Positions 37,844 to 48,248 of a DNA stretch of 64,000 nucleotides are shown one piece after another. Positions within the stretch are counted from its first letter, which is position 1. Every line of letters begins with the position of its first letter. A program made the position numbers and the translations under genes. Where the stretch lies: NCBI RefSeq assembly GCF_900660575.1, contig NZ_LR215008.1, forward strand, positions 62,001 through 126,000. The letters run 5' to 3'. The notes beneath the pieces were generated by a model. That model was not told where the DNA came from. It made no database searches and saw nothing but the letters and a program-made list of their open reading frames with translations. This DNA is from Mycoplasmopsis pulmonis (GTDB taxonomy: Bacteria; Bacillota_I; Bacilli_A; Mycoplasmatales; Metamycoplasmataceae).

Positions 37844-37854
37844 TGACATTAATT

Positions 37855-38169
37855 ATGATAGGTGTTGATTTAGTAAAGATAGAAAGACTAGAAAATAAAA
37901 GTGATCATTTTGTAAGAAAAATTCTTTCTTTAGACGAGTATGAGCTTTATCAAAAAACTAAAGCAAAAGCAATTTTTCTAGCAACAAGATGAGCTATCAA
38001 GGAGGCTTTATTTAAAGCTGATAATCAACATTTTTGTTTTAAAAAAATTAACATTACAAAAAAAGATAATGTTTATAAATTTGATGGATTTGCAATAAGT
38101 GTTAGTAGTGAAAAAGAATACGTTATTGCATTTGTTCAAAAGATAGGAGTTGCATGTCACCGCGATTAA
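37855..38169 (+). CDS. acpS: Holo-ACP synthase
   Basis: 104 residues. Transfers phosphopantetheine from CoA to acyl carrier protein. GVDLVKIERLE at the N-terminus (catalytic Asp) and RWAIKEALFKA near residue 45 (catalytic Glu) match the family. Uses the CoA made via coaD. Overlaps plsC by 16 nt and heads the cluster acpS-plsC-scpA-scpB-rlu. Confidence 0.92.
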
Positions 38170-38921
38170 AGTTAATTCTCTTAAGTCCTATTTGAGGATT
38201 TAGAATTCTAGGGCTGTTAAAAAAAGCTAGAAAGTTCAGAAAAAAACCTGAAAGTCTAAAAAAATATGACAGATATGGATATGTTAACAAACTATCAAAT
38301 AAGGTCCTAAAACTTATGAATATTGAAGTTGAAGTTAAAGGATATGAAAATATAATTAAAGCTCCTGCTATAGTTGTTTCAAATCATGCAAACAACATTG
38401 ATTCACTAGCTTTAATGAGTGCTTTTGAAAACAAAAGTGATGATATTGATAAAGTTGAAAAAGAAATGAGCTTTGTTGCAAAAATTGAGCTTAAAAAAAA
38501 CAAAGTTTATAGTGCAGCAATGGAGTTAATAGAATGCCTTTTTATCGACAGAACTAAAATTAGACAATCTTGAGATAAGATGAAAGTTTTTGGCGATTTT
38601 TTAAAGGAAAATAAAAAATATGGAGTAATTTACGCTGAAGGAACAAGAACTACAACAGGAGAGCTTGGTGAGTTTAAATCGGGGGCTTTTAAAGTCGCTC
38701 AAAAATTTTGACTTCCAATTATTCCAGTTACAATTAATAACTCCTTTGATGCAGTTAATTTTAAAGATAAAACTAAGAGAAAAATTACTGTAATAATTCA
38801 TCCTGCTCTTAAGCCTGTTAACTTTGGAAATCTTGATTCAACTAAGTTAGCTCAGCTTGTAAAAAATAAAATTGAAAGTGCTTATATAAAACCTGAAGCT
38901 AAAAAATTAGGAGAAAAATAA
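38154..38921 (+). CDS. plsC: 1-acyl-glycerol-3-phosphate acyltransferase
   Basis: 255 residues, ATG at 38154 inside the end of acpS, with AGGAG at the proper distance. Acylates lysophosphatidate in phospholipid synthesis. HX4D motif NHANNID near residue 80 and YAEGTRTTTGELG near 160, then IIPVTI. Stop TAA shares a base with the scpA ATG. N-terminal basic amphipathic segment suits membrane attachment. Confidence 0.92.
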
Positions 38922-39670
38922 TGCAAACATCTTTACATGAAAATGGCCCAGTTTTTAATATCAAAAACTTTTCAGGACCTTTAGATTTACTTCTTTCTCT
39001 TGTTAAAGATAAAAACATAGACATCTTTGAAATTAATCTTGTAGAGTTAGCAACTCAATATTTAGAGATAATAAAAAAACTTCAAGATGACAAAATTGAT
39101 CTTGCTTCAGATTATTTGGTTATGGCAGCTACTTTGCTTCAAATTAAAGCATCAATGGCCCTTCAAGGAGAAAAAGTTGATGAAGAAGTTGAACTAGACA
39201 AAGAAAGACTTTTGATGAAATTAGCTGAATATAAACAATTCAAAGAGATTTCGCAAATTTTAAGATACCAAGAAGAAAAAAGAAAAGAAATCTTTTTGAA
39301 AAAAAGTTCACCAGCTGAAGAGTTTATCAGACCAATTGATGAAAAAATTTTAGATGGGCGCTCATCCATGGTTCAACTTGTTTTAACACTAAGACAAATG
39401 TTTGAAAGAACTTTTGCAGAGAAGTTAAGAAGAACTAAAATTGACAATTTTAATCTAACTCCAAGTGATCAAGTTTTGTATATTAAAAAACTTTTTAATG
39501 AAAATGAAATTGTGACTTTTGAAATGATTTTTTCGCTTCCATCACTTAGCCATTTTGTTATTACTTTAATTGCGCTTTTAGACTTATCAAGACGGCAAGA
39601 ATTGTTGATCTATCAAGACCAGCAATTTGGTACAATTAGAATTGAAAAAGGACCAAATTATGAAGAATAA
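38921..39670 (+). CDS. scpA: Segregation and condensation protein A
   Basis: 249 residues. Kleisin subunit bridging the SMC heads. N-terminal FSGPLDLLLSLVKDKNIDIFEI is the hallmark, followed by helical ASDYLVMAATLLQIKA; C-terminal winged-helix region near 190-240 (VTFEMIFSLPSLSHFVITLIALLDL). ATG overlaps the plsC stop, and the end overlaps scpB by 11 nt. Confidence 0.95.
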   Translation: MQTSLHENGPVFNIKNFSGPLDLLLSLVKDKNIDIFEINLVELATQYLEIIKKLQDDKIDLASDYLVMAATLLQIKASMALQGEKVDEEVELDKERLLMKLAEYKQFKEISQILRYQEEKRKEIFLKKSSPAEEFIRPIDEKILDGRSSMVQLVLTLRQMFERTFAEKLRRTKIDNFNLTPSDQVLYIKKLFNENEIVTFEMIFSLPSLSHFVITLIALLDLSRRQELLIYQDQQFGTIRIEKGPNYEE

Positions 39671-40250
39671 AATTATCGAAGCACTTATGTATTTTCAAGG
39701 AGATCAAGGACTAAGCCCTGAACAAGTAAAGGAAGTTTTTGACCTTGAAAAAGATCAAGAAGGAAAAAAACTTTTAAATGATTTTATGGAATTTTATAAT
39801 GCTAGAGAAGGCGGAACAAAAGTTTTTGTTTTTGGAGAAATTTATAAAATTGCAACAATTGAACCTCTTAAAGATTATGTTTCTAAATTAGTAAGCATTG
39901 TAAGGTATCAAAAACTTTCAAAAGCAGCAATTGAAGTAGCTGGAATTGTAGCTTATAAACAACCTATTACAAAATCAATGATTAATGAAATTAGAGGAGT
40001 TGCAAGTGATCAAGTTGTTAACACTCTTTTGGTTAAAAACTTGATTGAAGAAGTGGGAATTTCTCCAACTCCAGGAAAACCTGTTTTATATGGAATAACT
40101 AACAAGTTTTATGATTATTTCAAAATCAAATCACTTCAGGAATTACCTAACCTAAGTGAATTTGATTTTGTTCAAAGTATTGATGAAGAACAAGAAGAAG
40201 AACAATCCTATGAAGGCTTTAATTTGTTTTCTTCTCAAAGAGAAAATTAA
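39660..40250 (+). CDS. scpB: Segregation and condensation protein B
   Basis: 196 residues from ATG 39660, within the last codons of scpA. Two winged-helix domains: KIIEALMYFQGDQGLSPEQV at the N-terminus and LSKAAIEVAGIVAYKQPITKSMINEIRGV near residue 80, with PGKPVLYG. Acidic Glu-rich tail. Completes the SMC-ScpAB condensin with ScpA. Confidence 0.95.
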   Translation: MKNKIIEALMYFQGDQGLSPEQVKEVFDLEKDQEGKKLLNDFMEFYNAREGGTKVFVFGEIYKIATIEPLKDYVSKLVSIVRYQKLSKAAIEVAGIVAYKQPITKSMINEIRGVASDQVVNTLLVKNLIEEVGISPTPGKPVLYGITNKFYDYFKIKSLQELPNLSEFDFVQSIDEEQEEEQSYEGFNLFSSQREN

Positions 40251-41099
40251 ATGTTTGAATTTATAGCAACTAATAACGATCATGGCAGAATTATTTTTAA
40301 AGTTTTGCTTAGTTATTTAAACAATGTTCCTGTTTCAAGAATTCAAAAACTTTTTAGAGAAAAAGATATAAAAGTCAATGGTAAAAGAAACATTGACAAA
40401 AACTTTATTGTATCCAAAGATGATCTAATTCAAATTTATGGTCTAACCAATGTAAAACAAAAGCTAGTTTTTAAAAAAATTGAACAAAAATTTAATGTAA
40501 TTTTTGAAGATCAAAATATTTTGGTTATTAACAAACAAGCTGGTGTTTCAATGCATAGTGATGAAAATTCTTTAGACAAACAAGTCTTAAGTTATTTAAA
40601 TTTTAAACAAGTTGATTCTTTTGTTCCTTCAAGCATTGGCCGCCTTGACAAAGTTACTTCTGGAGTTGTTGTTTATGCTAAAAATTACTCGATTTTAAAG
40701 ACTTTAAAATCAAATGAACACCTAAGAAAAACTTATGTTTTTATGTCAAACATTACTTTAGAGCCAAATCAAAAAATTGAACATGTTTTTTATCATAAAT
40801 ACAATCCAATTAAGAAAAAAGCAGAACTTTTTAAAGAAAATGTTGAAGAGAGTAAAATTACAAAAACTCTTTTATATAAAGTAAAAAATAATAACTATGC
40901 TGAATTAATTACTGGAAGAAAACATCAAATCAGAGCAACTCTTTCTAAGCTTGGTTTTCCGATTTTTGGTGATGTAAAATATGGTGGAAAAAAAGATAAA
41001 AGAGTTTATCTACATTCATACAAAATTAAATTCCATTCATTAAAAGGTGAATTTGAATATTTAAATAATCAAGAATTTATCGCTCCAATTAGGTGATAA
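40251..41099 (+). CDS. RluA-family pseudouridine synthase (RluC/RluD-like)
   Basis: 282 residues, ATG directly after the scpB stop. S4 RNA-binding domain at the N-terminus (SRIQKLFREKDIKVNGKR), then the catalytic domain with VINKQAGVSMH and GRLDKVTSGVVVYAK (catalytic Asp about 132), and TGRKHQIRATLSKLGFPIFGD near 225. Penultimate codon is TGA(Trp), so the real end is TAA at 41097-41099. Modifies uridines in rRNA; which ones is not decidable from sequence. Confidence 0.92.
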
Positions 41100-41103
41100 A
41101 TTT

Positions 41104-42012
41104 TTATTTTAATTTTTCATATAAAACTTTTGCAATCATCGCAGCATTGTCAGTTGCTAGTTCTTTAGAAGGAATATAAACATTTTCATGTAGCTTTTTA
41201 AAACCTTCTCTTAAAAGAAAATTAGCAGCAACTCCTCCTCCTAAAATAAGAGAGTTAATTTTGTATTTTTCCAAACATTTTTTAGTTTTTTCTAGTAGAT
41301 AATCAACTGCCTCTTTTTGAAATGAACAAGCTAAATTTTTGCTAGAGTGTTTTTTTTGATTTGCTAAATTAATTACTTGACTTTTCATACCACTAAATGA
41401 AAAGTCAAATTCTCCTTGAGTTTTTGGCTTAGTTAATTTAACTAGATCAAAATCATTATCCTTACATAAAGCTTCAATTTTAGGTCCCCCTGGAAAGCCT
41501 AAATTTAACTTAGTTGCAACTTTGTCAAAAACCTCACCAATAGCATCATCAAGAGTTGAACCTATAACTTCAATATTGTCTTTATCTTTTGCAAGCATAA
41601 GTTGACTATGTCCTCCTGAGACAATTAAAGCTAGTGCTGGAAAAAGATAATTTTTTTCAAAAGAAGCTGAAAAAAAATGTCCTTCAATATGATCAATTGG
41701 ATAGGCCTTTATTTTTAAAACTCTTGAGAGTGCTTGAGCTACTAAAAAACCAATTTGCAAAGTACCAATAAGTCCTGGTTTTTCTGTGTAGGCTATGGCA
41801 TCAATTTTTGAAAAATCAAATTCACTTTTTAACTTATCTATTATTCTAATAATATTTTGACTATGTTGTCTTGAAGAAAGCTCTGGAATTGTTCCTCCAT
41901 ATTGAGCAAAAAAATCACTTTGACTTCAAGTTATCATTTTCAAAATTTTGCCTTTTTCAATTATTGCAATTGATGTATCATCATGGCTTGTTTCTATACC
42001 TAAAATTATCAT
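41104..42012 (-). CDS. tsaD: tRNA N6-threonylcarbamoyladenosine synthase subunit TsaD
   Basis: 302 residues. Transfers threonylcarbamoyl to A37 of ANN-decoding tRNAs. ASKHA-fold motifs: [13 protein letters not shown] at the start, HIEGHFFSA (metal-binding His pair) near residue 106, [22 protein letters not shown] and [15 protein letters not shown] near 250. ATG at 42012 overlaps the tsaB end by 7 nt. With tsaB and tsaE it forms one minus-strand operon; tsaC is not in the window. Confidence 0.95.
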
Positions 42013-42542
42013 TTTTTAATTCCTATTTGTGGTTTTTTGATATATAGAGGTTGAATTTCAAAAATATTTTTTTCTAGTTTGAAATTATCCTTGATATTTT
42101 CAAAATTATCTATTAAATCTTGATAGTCAAAATCAACTATTTGATCCTCAAAGCACTCTTGGACACTTAAGCTTTTATTTTGTTGATTTTCAACATAACA
42201 AAGATTTCCTCTTGCATCAATATATTTGTAATTATTTTGAGCTTTTACCAAAGCAAAACTAGAGATACTAAAGATTTGAAAATTTAAAAAAAGAGCTAGA
42301 GTTTTTATATAAGTTAGTGAAGTTCTTATTCCTGTAAAAAAACCTGGACCCAATGTTATGTAAAAAGCTTTTATATCAAAAACACTTTTATTTTGACTTG
42401 CTAAAATTGCATCAATTTCAACAGGAATAAGCTCAGTTTTTTTCTGAACTTTTTTGATGTGTTTAAAGGAGATGATTTTGAAATTTTCATCATATAAACT
42501 CAAGAAAAAATCACTTCCAGTTGTGTCTATAAAAACTTTCAT
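42006..42542 (-). CDS. tsaB: t6A synthesis protein TsaB
   Basis: 178 residues from ATG 42542, chosen because AAGGAG lies 5 nt before it; an in-frame GTG two codons upstream is less likely. FIDTTGSDFFLSLYDE and LGPGFFTGIRTSLTYIK near residue 65 are the family signature. The last sense codon is TGA(Trp), with TAA at 42006-42008. Forms the TsaBD core. Start overlaps the tsaE stop by one base. Confidence 0.9.
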
Positions 42543-42934
42543 TAGCACTCCTTAATTTCATAGATTCTTTGGTTATTTTTTTGATCATATTTTATTTCAA
42601 TGTGAACAAAATTTTTCGGTTTTTTTGCTAGCTTTTTAGATCATTCAATGACTACAATGTTGTCTTCAAAAAAATCTTCAAATTCATCTAAATCACCTTG
42701 ATAATTATAAAGATCAAGATGAACTAGATTTGGGTAGATTTTCATTATATTAAACGAAGGGGAAGTGATTGTTTCTTTTATATTTAATTTTTTTGCTATG
42801 TGTTGAACTAGAGTGGTTTTTCCTGATCCTACTTCGCCATCTAAAAGCAAAATTTTATTTTTTATAATTGGCATAATCAAATCTACTACTTGCTCTATTT
42901 GATCCAAATTTTTAATGATTATTTTTTTGTTCAT
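42542..42934 (-). CDS. tsaE: t6A synthesis ATPase TsaE
   Basis: 130 residues. P-loop LLDGEVGSGKTTLVQ near residue 32, TSPSFNIMKIY (switch Thr-Ser-Pro), HLDLYNY and IVVIEWSKKL (E-W motif), all diagnostic of TsaE. First gene of tsaE-tsaB-tsaD; promoter region of about 80 bp shared with the divergent membrane-protein gene. Confidence 0.93.
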
Positions 42935-43016
42935 AAAAGTTTATCTTCCCTTTATTTAATAATTTTTAATTTTATTTTATCTATTAAAAAGCTACTTTGA
43001 TTTAAAATTTAATGTT

Positions 43017-43754
43017 ATGAATCAAGAAACTTTGAAAGAAATGTCAGATAAAAAATATAAAAATATTATAAGGGCAGAAAAAATCAAAACTACGATTTAT
43101 CTAATAATTTTAGCTAGCATAAGTTTTGCTTTAATTGCAATTTTATTTTTGAATGTTTATGTATATCCATCTGATCCATTTTATGAAGATGCAACAAAAC
43201 TAAATAGATTTATTTCATTTATGATTGCAGGTGCTATAGCACTAGTTTTATCTAGATTTTTTTATTTAGCTTATATTTTTCAAAAATTTAAAAGTAATGA
43301 CAAATACTATAATCTAAAAAATATTTATATCAAGTTGTATACAAACAAAGTAAGCTACACACTCACTTTTATATCACTTTTATGAATTTCAATTTTATCT
43401 TCATTATTATTTTATTTTTTAAGAGATAAAAAATGAACTGTTGGTTCTATAGAGTTAATAAATTTTAAAAATGTTTTTGATCAAAACTCACTTGTTTTTA
43501 GTTTAATGGGTGTTGCTACAATTTTATTAATTGCCGCTTATATTTTGTTGATTATTTGAACAAGTTTTAAAATCAAAAAAATTAAAAAAATTTATGAACT
43601 CGATAATGTCTCAATGAAGGATATAAAACCAAAAACTAAAAAGAAAATTATTAGTTGACTAGTGATCTTTATTTTGATAAATACTCTTATAGTTTTAATT
43701 ATTTATTTTTACTCAAGATTTACACCTGTTTTAACACAAATATTAGGTGCTTAA
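43017..43754 (+). CDS. Unknown multi-span membrane protein
   Basis: 245 residues from ATG 43017. About five hydrophobic helices (near residues 27-50, 66-90, 118-140, 160-185, 208-232) separated by Lys-rich loops; no conserved motif recognised. Two or three TGA(Trp). It runs tail to tail with the helicase gene, overlapping it by 12 nt. Divergent from the tsaEBD operon. Confidence 0.75.
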
Positions 43755-46700
43755 ATAATTATGTAGATATGTTAGAGGTGAAATAATTTCAACTTTATAT
43801 TCTTTAGATTCTAAAAACTTTATCTTGTCTTTAAAAATCACAAAATCTTCATAACTTGATGAATATGAAAAATCATCAATCATAATAATTTTTTTAAGTT
43901 TCTTATCTTCGAAAATTGCTATATCAACATTAATTGTTCCTATTGGATAGTTTTCTTGAATATCGATATTTTCACTTTTCTTTAATTTGAAAAATTCCAT
44001 AATTTTGTTTTTGAAATCACTTGAGTCATCAAGTGATTTTTCACTTTTTCCAGATGAGTATTTTTTTTGTTCTTCAGGATTTAACTCTAAAAATTGAAGT
44101 CATTTTTTGAACATGTATAAATCCTCATTATTTTGAACATTTACTAAATCAGATGATTTAATTGATTTAACAACAATCATTTTGTCTTTAGCTCTTGAAA
44201 TAGCAACATTTAGTGCATTTGCCCCACCAGGACGACCAATATATGTTGAGTGAATTTTTGAGTGTTTGTCATAGGCTAAAGTTGCAATAATTATATCCGC
44301 TTCATCACCTTGAATGTTTTCAATGTTTCTAAGTAAAAGTGATTCATTATTTATTTTTTCTTCTAAATTAGGATGATTTGTAAAAATCTCTTTTTCTAAC
44401 AATTCTTGTTGCTTACTATTAAATGAAAGAATGATTATTTTTTTGTATTTATCAATGTTTTTTTGTGTCAAATCTAAAACAACAGCTGCCTCTTCAATGT
44501 TTGCATTGTTTTCTCATTTACCATTTATTTCAATAACTTCTAAAGGCTTTGTAATTTTGTTATTAAATCTATCTACAACATCAAGAGATGAATCATAAAA
44601 ATGTCGTGAAGAAAAACTCATAAGTGAAGCAAAATTAGATCGATAATTTTTGTCTAATAAAATTGTATAAACACCCATGGAAATTGAATAATCTAAAAGC
44701 GAATCTACACTACCAAAAATGGAATCATCATTTGACCTTGTTGAAAATCATCTTGTTGGTTTCATTTGTTTGTTATCACCTGCTAAAATTTTTCTTTTTG
44801 CAAGGTATAAAACTGGAAGACCTTTTTCAATAAAAATCTGTGAAGACTCATCTAAAAGTGCATAATCAAATTCATCTTTTTTTCATTTTGATAAATCACA
44901 CTCAGGAGTTGTGATTATAATTGGAAAAATCATTTTGATAATATCAACATATTCATTTATAAACTTTTGTGGTTCTATATTTCCTAATCGAGCTGAAGCT
45001 GCAAATTTAATATAAAGTTTTTTTTGCTCATCAGTTAACTTTTCTAACTTCTTAAAAATTTCTTTAGTTACTATTTTTGAAATTTCATCTGGTTTGTATG
45101 TTTGTTTTTGCTCTCTTGCAAAATTAGCTAAATCAAGTCTTAAAATAAGCTTTAAATCTTCAATATTAAAGTTACTTATTTCTTGAATTATTTCATTTAA
45201 ATTTACATCATAAACTGAAAAAGCATTAATGAAAAAAAAGTAATTTTTTTCAAAGAATTTATCACTTGCATTTGATCTAATTTTTGATAGAAACTTTGAT
45301 TTAGAGTTGAGTTTATAAAACTCTTTTTTACTAATGCTTTTTTGATTAATTGGAAAAGGATATTTTACATCTCTTGAGATTGTATATAGATTGTTAATTA
45401 TTTGCTCATCTAAATAGATAAATTTGCTTTTTAAAAAATTATAAAAAGCTAAGGTTTCTTCTCAATTTTCAATAGATAAAACTAAACGCAAATCTTTTAC
45501 ATATTTTTTTGACTCTTCAGAAAAAATTTTAATTGGCTCAAGTTCAATGTCTTTATCAAAATTTTCTAAATAGTTTAGATATTCCACTATTGGCTCATAA
45601 AATTTTTTCTTATTCATATTTCTATCGTTTAATATGAATAAACAAAAGATTTTTAAATCTTTCATCCTATTTTTTATAACTTCTAAAGCTGCCTTTTTTT
45701 GTGAAACAACCAAAGCTGTTTTTGAATAAACTAAAATGTTAGTTAATATATTAACAATTGTCTGGCTTTTTCCTGTTCCTGGAGGACCTCAAATAATAGT
45801 GTCTTGATTTAAAGCTGAGACTATGGCATAGTCTTGAGAATAGTTGGTAGGAACTATTTTATAAAAACCAAAATTCTTTTTATAAATTGAATCTTTGACA
45901 ATATTTTTGTGGACATTTTTATTAAATTGAATATCAAAAATATTGTCAATATCATTGTTATCAATAATTTCTAACATTCTATTTCTAAGATAGCCACCCA
46001 GAGGTTGAAAAAGACCAAGTACAATTCCTCCAAAAAATTTTAATTTTGAATTTTGTACATCTTCAATTTCATTTTCAACACACTCTTGATATAAATCAAC
46101 TTGAAAGTCAAAAAGATTAGCTCATAAATTAGCTAAATAATCAACTAATTCTTGAAGAGAAAAATTAGAAAAGTCAAAATCAACTGACAAGGTAAAACCT
46201 TGAGAATTTAATAGATACATCAACTTTTCATTTATTTTAATTTCACCATTAGATGAAAGATAAGGAATTGAATTTTTAAACTCTAAATTTACTTCCTTTA
46301 AAAACAAAGGAGCATGTATTTTTTTATCATCAATTGTAAATGAAACAATCACAAAACCAAGATGCATGGATCAAATATTTGATTCTCTATTTATTGATGA
46401 TGATTTATTTAAAAATAATTTCCATTTGACAATGCTTTTTTGTGATTTTAATTCAATTGAATCAATCATTTTTTTGACTGAGTTAGTAAAGTCTTTTTTT
46501 ATTAAATCTATTTTTTGCTTTGAAAGTTCAATACTATTTTCATTAGCTATTTGAATTATCTCTTCAACACTAGAAGCATTTTTAATTTTTTCAACTAAAA
46601 GCTTATTTTCAATTTCAAAAAGAGGAATTGAAAATTTGTTTTTATTTGCAATTAATTTAACAAAAGAATCACCAAATTTTTTGTATACATCGAAAAAATA

Positions 46701-46826
46701 TTTATCATTAATTTTGAAATTTATTGAAGAGTCATTAGGTGAAATATCTAATAAATTATCAAGAATAATTTGGTATTGAGATTTATTTTTTTTCTCTTCC
46801 AAATGTTTTTGCTTAGAAACATTCAT
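43743..46826 (-). CDS. Superfamily 1 helicase (DNA2/UPF1-like) with extra terminal domains
   Basis: 1027 residues with many TGA(Trp) codons. N-terminal ~340 residues are unassigned. Walker A WGPPGTGKSQT at about 346, Walker B with ALLDESSQI near 655, motif III-like LAGDNKQMKPTRWF, motif IV LDKNYRSNFASL, and the C-terminal RecA domain with IENIQGDEADIII and ALNVAISRAKDKMIVV near 870. The last ~90 residues (VDIAIFEDKKLKKIIMIDDF) look like a degraded PD-(D/E)XK-type fold. Such helicase-nuclease-like proteins act on nucleic acids; repair, RNA or defence roles are all possible. It starts two bases after the PTS EIIB gene. Confidence 0.85.
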
Positions 46827-46828
46827 AA

Positions 46829-47191
46829 TTATTTTCCTTTAGAATCTTGAATATATTTTTCGATGTTTTTAGCTCCATTACCAACAATTAAGCTAATTGA
46901 TTTTGGTGAGAAAAAAACTCCTGAAATTTCTTTAATTTTGTTCAATTTTTCAAGATTAATTTTATCTTTTTCAACAAAATCAATTTTTAATTTTGAAATA
47001 GTTGATGAACAATTTAAAATATTGTCAAGACCGCCTAAATTTGTAATTAAATCATCAATATTAAATGAAAATTTAATATTTTGTGAGTTATTTATAAGTA
47101 GTTTTTTAGCTTGTTTTTTTCAATGTAATTTAATAAGACCAAAAGTAATAATTTTTAAAAACAACATTTTGATTTTTGTTTTGTTTTTCAT
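46829..47191 (-). CDS. PTS EIIB-like protein, membrane-tethered
   Basis: 120 residues, ATG at 47191. A short basic, hydrophobic N-terminus (MKNKTKIKMLFLKIITFGLIK) precedes a glucose-family EIIB domain: LITNLGGLDNILNCSSTISKLKIDF, then KEIKGVFFSPKSISLIVG. The phospho-accepting Cys is present near residue 60, but the usual CATRLR context is changed (CSSTISKL). It may be a regulatory or degraded EIIB. Between gpsA and the helicase gene, same strand. Confidence 0.75.
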
Positions 47192-47267
47192 AGTTTTATT
47201 ATATTACTAAAAAAGCAAGTTATCTTGCAATATAAAGAGGCTAAATTTTAAAATTGGTTAACTAAAA

Positions 47268-48239
47268 CTAATCAAGAAAATCAAGTATTAATTCAGGTTT
47301 TTTCTTTTGTAATAAAACTTCTTGGATTGATTTTAAAAATGGGTATTCATTTAGTTGCTCTTTTAGAACTTTAACCATAATCTTAATGTTGTCATAGCCT
47401 TCTACTGTTTTTTTATTAATTTCAACAGCTTTATCTATTCCATTTTGACCAACTAAAAATCCAAAAGAAAAGTTTCTACTTTTATTACTTGTGCAAGTTA
47501 GCATAAAGTCACCTAGAGAAGCAATTTCAATCATCCCAGGATTTTGACCATATTTTGAAATTATGAATTGATTAATTTCTTGAAAAGCAATAACAAGAGC
47601 AGAACAAAGGGCGTTGTAATTTTTAAAAACAGCACTTAAAATACCACTAGCTATTGCATAGATATTTTTGAAGATCGAATAGTATTCAATTTCTCTTTGA
47701 AAAGGAGAGATAAAAACTTTAAAATTTTTTTGATCAAAGCTTGTTTTAACTTGTTCTAAAAATTTTAAGTCTTTTCCACTTACATTTACAATTGTAAAAT
47801 CTCCATTGAAAACTTCATCTGCAAAAGAAGGTCCTATTAAAGAAGCATATGAGTTAATTTGTCCTTGATATTTTCTTTGAAAAAATTCAGAGAAAATTTC
47901 TTCACTTGAGGGATTTAGTCCCTTAGAAATATTTAAAATATTAAGATTTTTATTTGGTCAAATTTCAATTAATTTATCAACTACACTTTCAACAAATTTT
48001 GAAGGAGTAGATAAGATTAAAAAATCACAATCTTGAGTTGCTTGTTTTAAATCATTTGTTACTAAATAAGGCAATTTAAAAAGTTTTTTTTGACCAAAAT
48101 ATTTAGTGTTTAAACCCATTTTTAAATCATTGATTTCGCCTTCATCAATTCCATAAAAACTTACCTGATTATTATTTTTTAAAAGCACATTAGCAAGGGC
48201 GCTTCCATATGCACCTGTTCCAATTATTGCAATTTTCAT
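47268..48239 (-). CDS. gpsA: Glycerol-3-phosphate dehydrogenase [NAD(P)+]
   Basis: 323 residues. Makes sn-glycerol-3-phosphate for lipid synthesis, feeding PlsC. N-terminal Rossmann GTGAYGSALANVL near residue 7, STPSKFVESV, NISKGLN, LIGPSFADEV and the C-terminal KNIYAIASGI and GDFMLTCTSNKSRNFSFG segments. Ends with TAG. Starts 9 bp after the ABC-like gene. Confidence 0.93.
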
Positions 48240-48248
48240 ATCTTACTC

